Under the pieces are notes generated by a model, which did not search any database, had not been told where the DNA came from, and saw only the letters and a list, made by a program, of their open reading frames with translations. Source: an uncultured Pseudoalteromonas sp. (GTDB lineage: Bacteria; Pseudomonadota; Gammaproteobacteria; Enterobacterales; Alteromonadaceae). From it: DNA of 64,000 nucleotides. Positions 8,911 through 18,884 of the stretch are shown in pieces. A program made the position numbers and the translations under genes. Location of the stretch: positions 1 through 64,000 of the forward strand of contig CANLRB010000018.1 in NCBI GenBank assembly GCA_947493455.1. Reading direction: 5' to 3'. Position 1 is the first letter of the stretch, and every line of letters starts with the position of its first letter.

Positions 8911-8937
8911 AAGCCTGTTTTTAAGCAGGCTTTTTTT
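8911..8937 (+). terminator. Intrinsic terminator after the M48 peptidase gene
   Basis: An AAGCCTG / CAGGCTT stem with an 8-base loop is followed by a T-run. Confidence 0.9.
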
Positions 8938-9029
8938 GTGTGATTTTTCGGCACAGAGGTGGAAATGAGAGTTATTATGAACTAAATTGTAACAAATAAT
9001 AATTATTAATTAACAATTCTGGGCCCATC

Positions 9030-11282
9030 GTGAAATTTAAACACCCGATTGCAAAACAGCTCTTATTTTGGATTTTACTCGCGAGTTCAATTTTGACCTT
9101 AATCATTACGAGTGCGAATCTATGGCTCGATTTTAATCGTGATTTAGCACAAATAGATCAAAAATTAGATCAAATTGAAAAAAGTAACTTACCATCAATT
9201 AGTAATGCTTTGTGGGCAGAAGATACGTCTCAGTTAGGTTTGTTAGTGAAAGGGGTTGCAGATTTACCAGAGATTTTTCAGGCTGAAGTCTGGCAAGACA
9301 ATCAGCGACGCTTTACCGCCGGACAAGTTAAATCCGAATATACTAAAGTGACTTCATGGCCGCTTATTCACCACTTTAACGGTGTTAAGTATGATTTGGG
9401 TGAACTCGTTGTGGTTGCTGATCTGTCAGGTGTTTACGGGCATCTGACAGAGAAATTAATTATTAACGTATTAAGTCAGGGAACAAAAACCTTTATTGTG
9501 TCATTGATTATCTTTGCACTTGTACACATGTTGATCACCAGTCATTTGAATCGATTAGCAACCTCGATGGCTTCAATTAATCTTGATAAGCCGACTAAAC
9601 TAAAACTTGATAGAAAAACATCGAAAGATGATGAAATTAATCGCTTAAACAATGAATTTAATAATATGTGCGATGCGCTTAACAAATCATTCGACCAAAT
9701 CAAAAAGCAACAGCAACAAGCTGAGAAATCGAGTCAACTGAAAAGTGAATTTTTAGCCAATATGAGCCATGAGGTTAAAACGCCCATGAATGGCGTTATT
9801 GGAATGGCGCACCTTCTCGATGAGACTAAGCTTGACCATCGTCAGCATGGCTATTTGCAGGTCATTAAAAAAAGCGCATTCCATATGATGGAGTTATTAA
9901 ACAGTGTACTCGATTTTTCGAAAATAGAGGCCAGCAAGCTGACACTCGATAAGCATGTGTTTGATATTCATGAATTGGTTCAGGGTATTTATGATATGTT
10001 CAAAGCGCGTGCAACTGAGAAGGGCATTACGCTTGCCGTGAAAGTAGACCCGACGATACGCCAGTTTTTAGTGGGGGACTCGCTTAGAATCAAGCAAGTG
10101 TTAGTTAACTTAGTTAGTAATGCATTAAAGTTTACAGATAAAGGCAGTGTAGAACTGTATGTTGATGCAACTGTTGATGCTGGCCTGGCACAATTGAGCT
10201 TTAAAGTTAAAGACACGGGGATTGGTATTCCAAAAGAAAAGGAAATGGCTATCTTTGACAAGTTTACACAAGTCGATGCAAGTATCGCGCGAAAGCACGG
10301 TGGCAATGGTTTGGGCCTTGCCATTTCCGATAACCTAATTAAGCTAATGGGTGGCAAACTTGAATTGAATACTAAGTTAGGACTCGGCAGTGCATTTAGC
10401 TTTGATTTATCGTTACCAGTAAGCACTGATTTGAATAATAACTTTACGCGCAAACTCGATTTGTTAGCTGGAAGCCGGGTTCTAATTTTAGATGACAATG
10501 AGTTTAATAACCGGGTGATGAGCGAAATTTTCATTGATTTAGGCATGCATGTGACGCAAGTACAGAGTACCGAACTTGCTGTTGGGTTAACGCATGGCGA
10601 AGACAGTAAATTGCAAGGCTTTGATTTTATTTTGCTGGCAAAACAACAATTAACTGATGATGGCACGTTAATCTATGAAATGATAAATCAAGAAAGAATG
10701 AATAAGCCGCCGTGTATTATTCTGACTGATACTGAGTTTACTGAGCAACAAGTTCACCAAGCGAAAGCGAAAGGCTACAATGATTGTTGGCAACTGCCAC
10801 GTCATCCGGCTCAAATTAAGCAGTCATTGCTTCACCATATAGAGCAAAATTCAGAACAAGAAAGCGTTGAAGCGTTAGAAACTCGCCCGACCATTTTAAT
10901 TGCAGAGGACTCAGAAATTAACCAACGTGTTTGTAGTGCAATTTTATCTCAGTTAGGCATTCATTTGATTATTGCCCAAAATGGGGAACAAGCTGTTGAA
11001 ATGTGGCAGCAGCACGGTCCAGATTTGATCTTGATGGATTGTCAAATGCCGTTAATGGATGGCTTACGTGCGACCAAAAAGATTCGGATGGCTGAAGCAT
11101 TTGATGATGAGCCTGTGCCCATTATTGCTGTCACCGCAAGTGATATTGGTAATGACAAAGACAAGTGTATTGCTGCGGGAATGAATGGGTTTGTTGGTAA
11201 ACCCTTTATGCCAAATGAATTGATTGCTGAAGTAACTCGATTGTTACCTCAGCAGAGTGATAGTTCAAAGGAAATTAGTTAG
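9030..11282 (+). CDS. BarA-like hybrid sensor histidine kinase with a degenerate first receiver
   Basis: Inner-membrane kinase of 750 aa. Order: transmembrane segment (about 10-32), a periplasmic sensor containing [18 protein letters not shown], a second transmembrane segment (about 150-170), HAMP-like linker, HisKA with [12 protein letters not shown] (His247), and HATPase_c with [17 protein letters not shown] and [10 protein letters not shown] first receiver at about 485-610 starts with RVLILDDNE but has LLAKQQ where the phospho-Asp should be. A second, intact receiver at about 625-740 has [22 protein letters not shown] (Asp670), VTAS and GKP. The start is GTG 9030 with a weak ribosome site. 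No Hpt domain is seen, so a separate phosphotransfer protein is expected. Its last 8 bases overlap the end of convergent nhaC. The target regulator is unknown. Confidence 0.9.
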   Translation: MKFKHPIAKQLLFWILLASSILTLIITSANLWLDFNRDLAQIDQKLDQIEKSNLPSISNALWAEDTSQLGLLVKGVADLPEIFQAEVWQDNQRRFTAGQVKSEYTKVTSWPLIHHFNGVKYDLGELVVVADLSGVYGHLTEKLIINVLSQGTKTFIVSLIIFALVHMLITSHLNRLATSMASINLDKPTKLKLDRKTSKDDEINRLNNEFNNMCDALNKSFDQIKKQQQQAEKSSQLKSEFLANMSHEVKTPMNGVIGMAHLLDETKLDHRQHGYLQVIKKSAFHMMELLNSVLDFSKIEASKLTLDKHVFDIHELVQGIYDMFKARATEKGITLAVKVDPTIRQFLVGDSLRIKQVLVNLVSNALKFTDKGSVELYVDATVDAGLAQLSFKVKDTGIGIPKEKEMAIFDKFTQVDASIARKHGGNGLGLAISDNLIKLMGGKLELNTKLGLGSAFSFDLSLPVSTDLNNNFTRKLDLLAGSRVLILDDNEFNNRVMSEIFIDLGMHVTQVQSTELAVGLTHGEDSKLQGFDFILLAKQQLTDDGTLIYEMINQERMNKPPCIILTDTEFTEQQVHQAKAKGYNDCWQLPRHPAQIKQSLLHHIEQNSEQESVEALETRPTILIAEDSEINQRVCSAILSQLGIHLIIAQNGEQAVEMWQQHGPDLILMDCQMPLMDGLRATKKIRMAEAFDDEPVPIIAVTASDIGNDKDKCIAAGMNGFVGKPFMPNELIAEVTRLLPQQSDSSKEIS

Positions 11283-12588
11283 CGCGTCGATAAAAGCAAA
11301 TTATCGCGATTGCCGTAAACCCTAGAATAAAACAATAGTAGGAAGACGTTGCGACTTGCCACGGTGAAATACTAAAGGTAGCACCAAGTAATAGCGCTTG
11401 GGCTCCATAGGGCAGAGAACCTTGCATTACACATGCAAATATATCGAGCAGACTTGCAGAGCGCTTCCCTTCAATATTGCCATCGGACGCCAGTTTTTTA
11501 GCGACGGGTCCTGCGACTATTATTGATACTGTATTATTCGCAATACATAAGTTTGAAGTTAAAACTAATGCGGCGATGCCAAGTTGATCGGCGACCTTGC
11601 GATTCCACTTGGCGACCAGTGAGGTTGCTTTTTGTATTTTTGACGCGAGATAGCCTAAGCCCCCGTTAACACGAATAAACTCAGACAAGCCGCCAATAAA
11701 CATCGACAATAAGAATATTTCTTGCATACTGCTAAAGCCTTTATAGACGTCAGAAATAAATGCGCTTCCTTGGTAGTCACCTAAAAAGCCCATAAATCCG
11801 GCAAAAATAATGCCGCTAAACAAAACCACGAAGACATTGAGTCCCATTACGGCTAAAACTAAAATAAAGAAGTAAGGCAAGGTTAAGAATAAATCGTAGT
11901 CTTGGCTTTCGATTAGCTCAGGCTCTGGGGTTAAAAATGAAAGAAGTAACACAGTTAAAACTGCTGCGGGTAGGGCAATTTTTAAGTTTTCTTTGAATTT
12001 ATCTTTCATTTCGCAGCCCTGAGTGCGGGTTGCAGCAATTGTCGTGTCAGAAATAATTGACAAGTTATCACCGAACATGGCGCCCGATACAACCGTACCA
12101 GCAACAAGAGCTGGGTCCATTCCTGTTTTTATTGATAGTGCATAAGCGATTGGACCAATCGCGCCTATGGTACCCATTGATGTGCCCATTGCCGTTGAAA
12201 TCACCGCAGAGATCAAGAATAACCCAGGTAATAAAAAAGCGGGCGGTACCAGCGAAAGACCGGCATTAACAACCGCATCAACGCCTCCCGTTGCCGCTGC
12301 AACTGTTGAGAAGGCACCAGCAAGCAAATAAATTAAACACATTGTAATTATATTACTGTGGCCCGCGCCTTTGATAAACGTGTTGACCGATTCATTGATC
12401 GTTTTACGATTTACTATAAACGCAATTAAAATTGCAGGTAAAATCGCAACCGGAGCTGGTAGCTGATAAAAGGCGTATTCGACGCCTTGCGACTGTAAAT
12501 ATAAACCAGCACCTAAAAATAACCCGACAAACGTTAACAAAGGAAGCAGCGATAATTTTGCTGCGACCTTATTGATCTCTGTATCCAT
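11275..12588 (-). CDS. nhaC: Na+/H+ antiporter, NhaC family
   Basis: Integral inner-membrane protein of 437 aa with about a dozen hydrophobic segments. Family features include [44 protein letters not shown] and a C-terminal [21 protein letters not shown]. NhaC proteins exchange Na+ for H+ and maintain pH and sodium balance, which suits a marine host. Substrate variants of the family exchange malate/lactate or amino acids, so the exact exchange is not certain. It is convergent with the hybrid kinase and overlaps it by 8 bases. Confidence 0.88.
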   Translation of the reverse strand: MDTEINKVAAKLSLLPLLTFVGLFLGAGLYLQSQGVEYAFYQLPAPVAILPAILIAFIVNRKTINESVNTFIKGAGHSNIITMCLIYLLAGAFSTVAAATGGVDAVVNAGLSLVPPAFLLPGLFLISAVISTAMGTSMGTIGAIGPIAYALSIKTGMDPALVAGTVVSGAMFGDNLSIISDTTIAATRTQGCEMKDKFKENLKIALPAAVLTVLLLSFLTPEPELIESQDYDLFLTLPYFFILVLAVMGLNVFVVLFSGIIFAGFMGFLGDYQGSAFISDVYKGFSSMQEIFLLSMFIGGLSEFIRVNGGLGYLASKIQKATSLVAKWNRKVADQLGIAALVLTSNLCIANNTVSIIVAGPVAKKLASDGNIEGKRSASLLDIFACVMQGSLPYGAQALLLGATFSISPWQVATSSYYCFILGFTAIAIICFYRRAN

Positions 12589-12883
12589 AATTTCCTCAGA
12601 AGTAATTGCTCATAGACAAGGTGTTATGAACGTTATTATTTTAATTACTATTTGTTCCACGTTTTACTTATTTGTGCAAGTGTTCACGTTGAGTATAATT
12701 TAATTTGGGCGTGTGAATGTATAGACGTCCAAAGTGTTTGTCAAGAAATGACGTACATTATGTTTTCAATAACTGACGTGCGGAAACAACTGCCTCGCTA
12801 TTTATATAGCATGACTAAATTGAAGGTGAATTAATTCAATAAACTCGGTATAACGTCATCTATCAAATATTTGGAGAAAAAAA

Positions 12884-13684
12884 ATGGTCAATATCGCAAT
12901 TTATGGAGCAAATGGTCGCATGGGACGCGTGCTGTGTGAAGCAACTATTAATAGTAGTGATGCACGCTTGGTTGCCGCAACGGTGCGTAGCGGTAATTCA
13001 TTAAAGGATCAGCCTGTTACGCATTTTGTCAACCAAGGTACGACTGATGTTATGTTTAGTGATGAAATGAGATTACCCAAACAAACTGACGTTATTATTG
13101 ATTTTACGTTACCGATCGGTATGAAGGCGCATTTGGCATATGCTGTTAAGCAAGGTATTCCGATAGTGATCGGCACAACAGGGTTAACCTCTGCTGATAT
13201 GGATGCATTGACCGCAGCCGCAAAGTCAATCCCGATAGTATTTTCAAGAAACTACTCAGTGGGAATTAATTTGTTAGAAAATTTGGTTCGCATTGCGGCG
13301 AAAACCTTATCAGACGACATAGATATTGAAGTGTTTGAATTACATCACCGTCATAAAATTGATGCACCATCTGGCACTGCACTCATGATTGGCGAAGCGA
13401 TTGCACAGGCAAAAGGGTGGCAGCATGATGATGTTGCTGTTTATGATCGTACACAAAACGAGCAAGCTAAATCACAAAAAGAAATCGGCTATACAGCGAT
13501 GAGAGGCGGAGACATAGTTGGTGAACATACGGCTTATTTTGCTGCTGAAGGTGAAAGGCTTGAACTTACTCATAAAGCAAGTTCTCGAATGACCTTCGCA
13601 AAAGGCGCTGTAAGGGCTGCGGCATGGTTAAAGAATAAGCCAGCGGGACTTTATTCTATGCAAGATGTGCTTGGTTTCGATTAG
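12884..13684 (+). CDS. dapB: 4-hydroxy-tetrahydrodipicolinate reductase
   Basis: NAD(P)H-dependent step of lysine and diaminopimelate synthesis. The 266-aa protein has the Rossmann motif YGANGRMGR at the N-terminus, VIGTTGL, and the active-site segment ELHHRHKIDAPSGTA containing the catalytic His and Lys. GGAG lies at 12872-12875. The 295-base space upstream holds its promoter, which I could not place, and no gene. It precedes carA, as in many gammaproteobacteria, but carA has its own leader 217 bases downstream. Confidence 0.97.
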   Translation: MVNIAIYGANGRMGRVLCEATINSSDARLVAATVRSGNSLKDQPVTHFVNQGTTDVMFSDEMRLPKQTDVIIDFTLPIGMKAHLAYAVKQGIPIVIGTTGLTSADMDALTAAAKSIPIVFSRNYSVGINLLENLVRIAAKTLSDDIDIEVFELHHRHKIDAPSGTALMIGEAIAQAKGWQHDDVAVYDRTQNEQAKSQKEIGYTAMRGGDIVGEHTAYFAAEGERLELTHKASSRMTFAKGAVRAAAWLKNKPAGLYSMQDVLGFD

Positions 13685-13815
13685 AAAACTAAATTTTTTG
13701 AGCGCTTAAGCCTAATTTTGCCTTAAACGTACTATTTTTAATTTTTTATCAATTTTAATTAGATCTTTTGTCAGTTTTAAACTAAAATACTTGGAATTTG
13801 CCAAAATTTTATAAT

Positions 13816-13884
13816 CTAACGCTTTCTCTAGGGCGTTAGGTCGATTGAACGGGTTGGAATTTATGCAAATTTCGCCCGTTTTTT
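13816..13884 (+). promoter_or_regulatory. Candidate transcription attenuator in the carA leader
   Basis: Two hairpins in series. CTAACGC (13816-13822) pairs with GCGTTAG (13833-13839). Then AACGGG (13848-13853) pairs with CCCGTT (13875-13880), with an inner AATTT/AAATT stem, followed directly by a T-run ending at 13884. The second is a terminator standing 17 bases before the carA start codon, so transcription into carAB probably depends on read-through. Confidence 0.65.
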
Positions 13885-13901
13885 ACTGTTAGGAGGTCAA
13901 C

Positions 13902-15032
13902 TTGTCTAAATCCGCTTTGTTAGTCCTTGAAGACGGCACGGTATTTCGCGGTACTGCTATTGGTGCCGAGGGTATTTCTGTTGGTGAAGTCGTTTTTAAC
14001 ACTTCAATGACTGGCTACCAAGAAATTTTAACTGATCCATCTTACGCTGAACAAATTGTTACTTTAACTTACCCGCACATAGGTAATACAGGTACCAACA
14101 GTGAAGATGAAGAGGCTACGAAAATCTGGGCAAAAGGCCTCGTGATTCGTGATCTACCCCTCCTTGCTAGCAATTTCCGCAATGAGCAGTCACTCGATGA
14201 ATATTTAAAAACTCGTAATATTCTAGGTATTGCAGATATCGATACACGCAAACTTACTCGTATTTTACGTGACAAAGGCGCGCAAAACGGTTGTATTATC
14301 GCCGGTGATATCGATGAAGCAAAAGCACTAGCTGCAGCAAAAGACTTCCCGGGCCTTAAAGGCATGGATTTAGCTAAAGTTGTATGTACAAAGGAACAGT
14401 ACACTTGGAATGAAACAAGCTGGACATTGGGTGAAGGCTTTAAAACGCTAAATGATACCGATGCAAAGTTTCATGTAGTAGCGTATGACTTTGGTGTTAA
14501 ACGTAATATCTTACGTATGTTAGTTGACCGTGGCTGTAAATTAACGGTCGTACCTGCTGAGACTCCTGCAGCGGATGTACTCGCATTAAACCCCGATGGT
14601 ATTTTCTTATCAAATGGTCCTGGTGATCCAGAGCCATGTACATACGCTATTGAAGCGATTAAAACGTTCTTAGAAACAGATACTCCGATTTTTGGTATTT
14701 GTTTAGGTCACCAGCTTCTTGCATTAGCGTCTGGCGCGAAAACAGTAAAAATGAAGTTTGGTCACCACGGCGGTAACCACCCAGTTAAAGATTTAGACAG
14801 AAATGTCGTTATGATCACAGCGCAAAACCACGGTTTTGCAGCAGATCAAGACACACTACCTGAAAATTTACGTGCAACGCACGTGTCATTGTTCGACGGT
14901 ACATTACAAGGTATTCACCGTACTGATAAGCCAGCGTTTAGCTTCCAAGGTCACCCTGAAGCAAGCCCTGGCCCACATGATGCAGCGCCTTTATTTGACC
15001 ATTTCATCGACTTAATGCAAGAACGTAAATAA
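13902..15032 (+). CDS. carA: Carbamoyl-phosphate synthase small subunit (glutaminase)
   Basis: Releases ammonia from glutamine and channels it to CarB for carbamoyl phosphate, shared by arginine and pyrimidine synthesis. The 376-aa protein has the class I amidotransferase nucleophile FGICLGHQ (Cys267) and [10 protein letters not shown] with the catalytic His and Glu. The start codon is TTG at 13902, five bases after AGGAGG (13891-13896); the alignment leaves no better start. carB follows after 17 bases. Arginine codons in carA and carB are almost all CGT, as expected for highly expressed genes. Confidence 0.97.
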   Translation: MSKSALLVLEDGTVFRGTAIGAEGISVGEVVFNTSMTGYQEILTDPSYAEQIVTLTYPHIGNTGTNSEDEEATKIWAKGLVIRDLPLLASNFRNEQSLDEYLKTRNILGIADIDTRKLTRILRDKGAQNGCIIAGDIDEAKALAAAKDFPGLKGMDLAKVVCTKEQYTWNETSWTLGEGFKTLNDTDAKFHVVAYDFGVKRNILRMLVDRGCKLTVVPAETPAADVLALNPDGIFLSNGPGDPEPCTYAIEAIKTFLETDTPIFGICLGHQLLALASGAKTVKMKFGHHGGNHPVKDLDRNVVMITAQNHGFAADQDTLPENLRATHVSLFDGTLQGIHRTDKPAFSFQGHPEASPGPHDAAPLFDHFIDLMQERK

Positions 15033-15049
15033 TTAGGACAAAGACTAAA

Positions 15050-18000
15050 ATGCCAAAACGTAATGACATAAAAAGTATTTTGATTTTAGGTGCAGGTCCG
15101 ATTGTTATCGGTCAGGCATGTGAATTCGACTATTCAGGTGCACAGGCGTGTAAAGCGTTACGAGAAGAAGGTTACCGCGTAATCTTAGTTAACTCGAACC
15201 CTGCAACCATTATGACTGACCCTGAAATGGCCGATGCAACGTACATTGAGCCGATTCACTGGGAAGTGGTTGAGCGTATCATTGAAAAAGAAAAGCCAGA
15301 TGCCGTACTACCGACTATGGGTGGTCAGACTGCGCTTAACTGTGCACTAGATTTAGATAAGCATGGTGTGCTTGCTAAGCACGGCGTTGAGCTAATTGGT
15401 GCAACTGCTGATGCAATTGACAAAGCAGAAAATCGTGAGCGTTTTGACGCGGCAATGAAGGCGATTGGCCTAGAATGTCCGCGTGCAGAAATCGCACACT
15501 CAATGGATGAAGCACGTGACACATTAACGCGTATCGGCTTCCCATGTATTATTCGTCCTTCTTTCACTATGGGTGGTACCGGTGGTGGTGTTGCTTACAA
15601 CATGGAAGAGTTCGAAGAAATTTGTACCCGTGGTCTTGATCTTTCACCAACTAGCGAGCTTCTAATCGATGAAAGCTTACTAGGTTGGAAAGAGTACGAG
15701 ATGGAAGTTGTACGCGACAAAAACGACAACTGTATCATCGTATGTTCTATCGAAAACTTTGATCCTATGGGTGTTCACACAGGTGACTCAATTACAGTCG
15801 CACCAGCACAAACACTAACAGACAAAGAATACCAACTAATGCGTAATGCATCGATGGCGGTTCTTCGTGAAATCGGTGTAGAAACCGGAGGTTCTAACGT
15901 ACAGTTTGGTGTTAACCCAGATGACGGTCGTATGGTTATCATTGAGATGAACCCACGTGTATCGCGTTCATCTGCATTGGCGTCAAAAGCTACAGGTTTC
16001 CCAATTGCGAAAATCGCTGCAAAATTAGCAGTAGGTTACACGCTCGATGAGCTTCAAAATGACATTACAGGTGGCGCCACACCAGCATCGTTCGAGCCGT
16101 CAATTGACTACGTTGTCACTAAGATCCCTCGTTTTAACTTCGAAAAATTCGCAGGTTCTAACGACCGTCTAACGACGCAAATGAAGTCAGTTGGTGAAGT
16201 AATGGCGATTGGCCGTAACCAACAAGAATCACTTCACAAAGCACTTCGTGGCTTAGAAGTTGGCGCAACAGGTTTTAACCCAATTGTGGCACTTGATGAC
16301 TCGAATGCGAAAGAAAAAATTGTTCGCGAATTACGTGAGCCAGGTGCTGAGCGTATTTGGTATGTTGCCGATGCAATGCGCCACGGTATGAGCGTTGAAG
16401 ATGTATTCGAACTGACTAAAATTGACCGTTGGTACCTAGTTCAAATCGAAGACATCATCAAAGATGAAGCGAAAATTGCTGAAGGCGGCATGGCTGGCCT
16501 TAACAAAGACTTCTTACGTCGCTTAAAGCGCAAAGGTTTTGCTGATGCGCGCATCGCTGAACTACTTGGTGTAAGTGAATCTGAAGTTCGCAAAAAACGC
16601 CAACAGCTTGAAGTACTGCCAGTCTACAAGCGCGTTGATACATGTGCGGCAGAATTCAGCTCAGATACCGCTTACATGTACTCATCATATGATGAGGAGT
16701 GTGAAGCGAACCCGTCTGATAAAGACAAGATCATGGTTATCGGCGGCGGCCCTAACCGTATCGGTCAGGGTATCGAGTTCGATTATTGTTGTGTTCATGC
16801 TGCGCTTGCAATGCGTGAAGATGGCTATGAAACAATTATGGTTAACTGTAACCCAGAGACAGTTTCTACAGACTATGACACATCAGACCGTTTATTCTTC
16901 GAGCCAATCACGTTAGAAGATGTACTAGAAATCGTACGTGTTGAAAAGCCAAAAGGCGTTATCGTGCAGTACGGCGGCCAAACTCCGCTTAAATTAGCGC
17001 GTGAACTTGAAGCTAACGGTGTGCCAATCATTGGTACTTCGCCAGATGCAATCGACCGTGCAGAAGACCGCGAGCGCTTCCAGCAAATGGTTGAGCGTTT
17101 AGACCTACTTCAGCCAGAGAATGCAACGGTTACTTCACTAGAAGAAGCAGTTGCTAAATCGCAAGAAATCGGCTTCCCACTAGTTGTGCGTCCTTCATAC
17201 GTACTTGGCGGTCGTGCGATGGAAATCGTATATGACGAAGACGATTTACGTCGTTATATGACAGAAGCAGTACAAGCGTCAAATGAAGCCCCAGTACTAC
17301 TTGACCGTTTTCTAGATGACGCAATAGAAATTGACGTCGATGCGATTTGTGACGGTGAGCAAGTGATCATCGGCGGTATCATGGAGCACATTGAGCAAGC
17401 CGGTGTTCACTCAGGTGACTCAGCATGTTCATTACCTGCATACTCACTAAGCCCTGAAATCCAAGATCGCATGCGTGACCAAGTAACGCGCATGGCATTA
17501 GAGCTTGGTGTTGTGGGTCTGATGAATACTCAGTTTGCTGTGAAAGATGGTGAAGTATATCTAATCGAGGTTAACCCTCGTGCTGCGCGTACTGTTCCAT
17601 TTGTATCTAAGGCAACAGGTGTTGCACTTGCGAAAGTTGCGGCGCGTTGTATGGCGGGTCAGTCGCTAGTGAGCCAAGGTGTAACGAAAGAAATTATTCC
17701 TCCTTACTACAGCGTAAAAGAAGTAGTACTTCCATTTGCTAAATTCCCTGGCGTTGACCCAATGCGTGGTCCAGAAATGCGTTCAACGGGTGAAGTAATG
17801 GGGGTAGGCGATAATTTTGCAGACGCATTTGCTAAAGCACAACTTGGCGCTGGTAATGTGATGCCGCGCGACGGTCGTGCTTTGTTGTCAGTTCGAAATG
17901 GCGATAAGAAACGTGTTGTTGAACTTGCGCGCCAAATGAGAGAGCTCGGTTTTGAATTGGATGCAACGGGCGGCACTGCTGCGGCACTCGAAGCTGCGGG

Positions 18001-18268
18001 TATCGAAGTACGTGCAGTCAACAAAGTGTATGAAGGCCGTCCTCATATTCTTGACCGCATTAAAAACGGTGAGTACAGCTACATTGTTAATACCACTGAA
18101 GGTCGCCAAGCGATTGAAGACTCAAAAGTACTTCGTCGTGGTGCTCTTCAAGCCAAGGTTAACTACACGACAACGTTAAATGCTGCGTTTGCTAATTGTA
18201 AAGCACATGATGCAGATGACCGTTCAACGGTTTCATCAGTGCAGGAATTACATAAACGCGTAAATTAA
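15050..18268 (+). CDS. carB: Carbamoyl-phosphate synthase large subunit
   Basis: The 1072-aa synthetase subunit that makes carbamoyl phosphate from bicarbonate, ammonia and two ATP. It shows the internal duplication of the family: [20 protein letters not shown] opens the first half and [19 protein letters not shown] the second, each with an ATP-grasp domain ([12 protein letters not shown] and [11 protein letters not shown]). The C-terminal MGS-like allosteric domain contains [16 protein letters not shown]. It forms an operon with carA and ends before a terminator. Full length, nothing missing. Confidence 0.98.
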   Translation: MPKRNDIKSILILGAGPIVIGQACEFDYSGAQACKALREEGYRVILVNSNPATIMTDPEMADATYIEPIHWEVVERIIEKEKPDAVLPTMGGQTALNCALDLDKHGVLAKHGVELIGATADAIDKAENRERFDAAMKAIGLECPRAEIAHSMDEARDTLTRIGFPCIIRPSFTMGGTGGGVAYNMEEFEEICTRGLDLSPTSELLIDESLLGWKEYEMEVVRDKNDNCIIVCSIENFDPMGVHTGDSITVAPAQTLTDKEYQLMRNASMAVLREIGVETGGSNVQFGVNPDDGRMVIIEMNPRVSRSSALASKATGFPIAKIAAKLAVGYTLDELQNDITGGATPASFEPSIDYVVTKIPRFNFEKFAGSNDRLTTQMKSVGEVMAIGRNQQESLHKALRGLEVGATGFNPIVALDDSNAKEKIVRELREPGAERIWYVADAMRHGMSVEDVFELTKIDRWYLVQIEDIIKDEAKIAEGGMAGLNKDFLRRLKRKGFADARIAELLGVSESEVRKKRQQLEVLPVYKRVDTCAAEFSSDTAYMYSSYDEECEANPSDKDKIMVIGGGPNRIGQGIEFDYCCVHAALAMREDGYETIMVNCNPETVSTDYDTSDRLFFEPITLEDVLEIVRVEKPKGVIVQYGGQTPLKLARELEANGVPIIGTSPDAIDRAEDRERFQQMVERLDLLQPENATVTSLEEAVAKSQEIGFPLVVRPSYVLGGRAMEIVYDEDDLRRYMTEAVQASNEAPVLLDRFLDDAIEIDVDAICDGEQVIIGGIMEHIEQAGVHSGDSACSLPAYSLSPEIQDRMRDQVTRMALELGVVGLMNTQFAVKDGEVYLIEVNPRAARTVPFVSKATGVALAKVAARCMAGQSLVSQGVTKEIIPPYYSVKEVVLPFAKFPGVDPMRGPEMRSTGEVMGVGDNFADAFAKAQLGAGNVMPRDGRALLSVRNGDKKRVVELARQMRELGFELDATGGTAAALEAAGIEVRAVNKVYEGRPHILDRIKNGEYSYIVNTTEGRQAIEDSKVLRRGALQAKVNYTTTLNAAFANCKAHDADDRSTVSSVQELHKRVN

Positions 18269-18317
18269 TTGCTCATTTCTATCGTTCTGCGATAGACTAA
18301 GTACATTAATCTAGTTT

Positions 18318-18341
18318 AGCCCGGCTTTGTCCGGGCTTTTA
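18318..18341 (+). terminator. Intrinsic terminator between carB and greA
   Basis: An AGCCCGG / CCGGGCT stem with a 6-base loop is followed by TTTT. A smaller CTATCG / CGATAG hairpin lies just upstream at 18279-18295. Confidence 0.88.
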
Positions 18342-18357
18342 ATTCTGGGAAGAAAAA

Positions 18358-18834
18358 ATGCAACAAACACCAATGACGGTTCGTGGCGAGCAAATGTTAC
18401 GTGATGAACTAGTAGAATTAAAGACAGTAAAGCGTCCGCGTATCGTGGCTGATATCGCCGAAGCAAGAGAGCACGGCGATCTGAAAGAAAACGCAGAGTA
18501 TCATGCGGCTCGTGAAGAGCAGGGCTTTTGCGAAGGACGTATTCAAGAAATTGAAGCTAAACTATCAACGGTTCAAATCATCGATGTAACAAAGATGGAT
18601 AATCAAGGTAAAGTTATCTTCGGTGCCACGGTCACAATTATGAATGTGGATACCGATGAAGAAACGACTTATCGTATTGTCGGTGATGATGAAGCAGATA
18701 TAAAAAATAATTTAATTTCATTTAATTCACCGATTGCGCGTGGATTAATCGGCAAAGAAATTGATGATGCGGTGACCATTCAAACGCCAAACGGTGCGGT
18801 TGAATATGAAATTACCGAAGTAGAATATATTTAA
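18358..18834 (+). CDS. greA: Transcript cleavage factor GreA
   Basis: Rescues backtracked RNA polymerase by stimulating cleavage of the nascent RNA. The 158-aa protein has the N-terminal coiled coil with [20 protein letters not shown], whose acidic tip enters the polymerase channel, and the FKBP-like C-terminal domain ending in YEITEVEYI. The position directly after carAB is conserved with Pseudomonas. The ATG lies 17 bases behind the carB terminator, so some expression may come from read-through. Confidence 0.97.
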   Translation: MQQTPMTVRGEQMLRDELVELKTVKRPRIVADIAEAREHGDLKENAEYHAAREEQGFCEGRIQEIEAKLSTVQIIDVTKMDNQGKVIFGATVTIMNVDTDEETTYRIVGDDEADIKNNLISFNSPIARGLIGKEIDDAVTIQTPNGAVEYEITEVEYI

Positions 18835-18858
18835 TTTCCTGCTAAGTCGATTAGAAAG

Positions 18859-18884
18859 AAGCCCAGTTATTGCTGGGCTTTTTT
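18859..18884 (+). terminator. Intrinsic terminator after greA
   Basis: An AAGCCCAG / CTGGGCTT stem is followed by a T-run. The hairpin contains the stop codon of the convergent gene that ends at 18867, so the two 3' ends share the structure. Confidence 0.9.

Noticed and set aside
9989-10666. 225-codon antisense frame inside the hybrid kinase gene
   Set aside because: Shadow frame opposite a strongly supported kinase; no domain or ribosome site.
12652-12834. 60-codon frame between nhaC and dapB
   Set aside because: No ribosome site, no recognisable protein and AT-rich promoter-like sequence; taken as chance.
13685-13815. ArgR box or clear promoter in the dapB-carA gap
   Set aside because: TTGTCA near 13768 lacks a well-spaced -10, and no TGAAT-N4-ATTCA pair was found.
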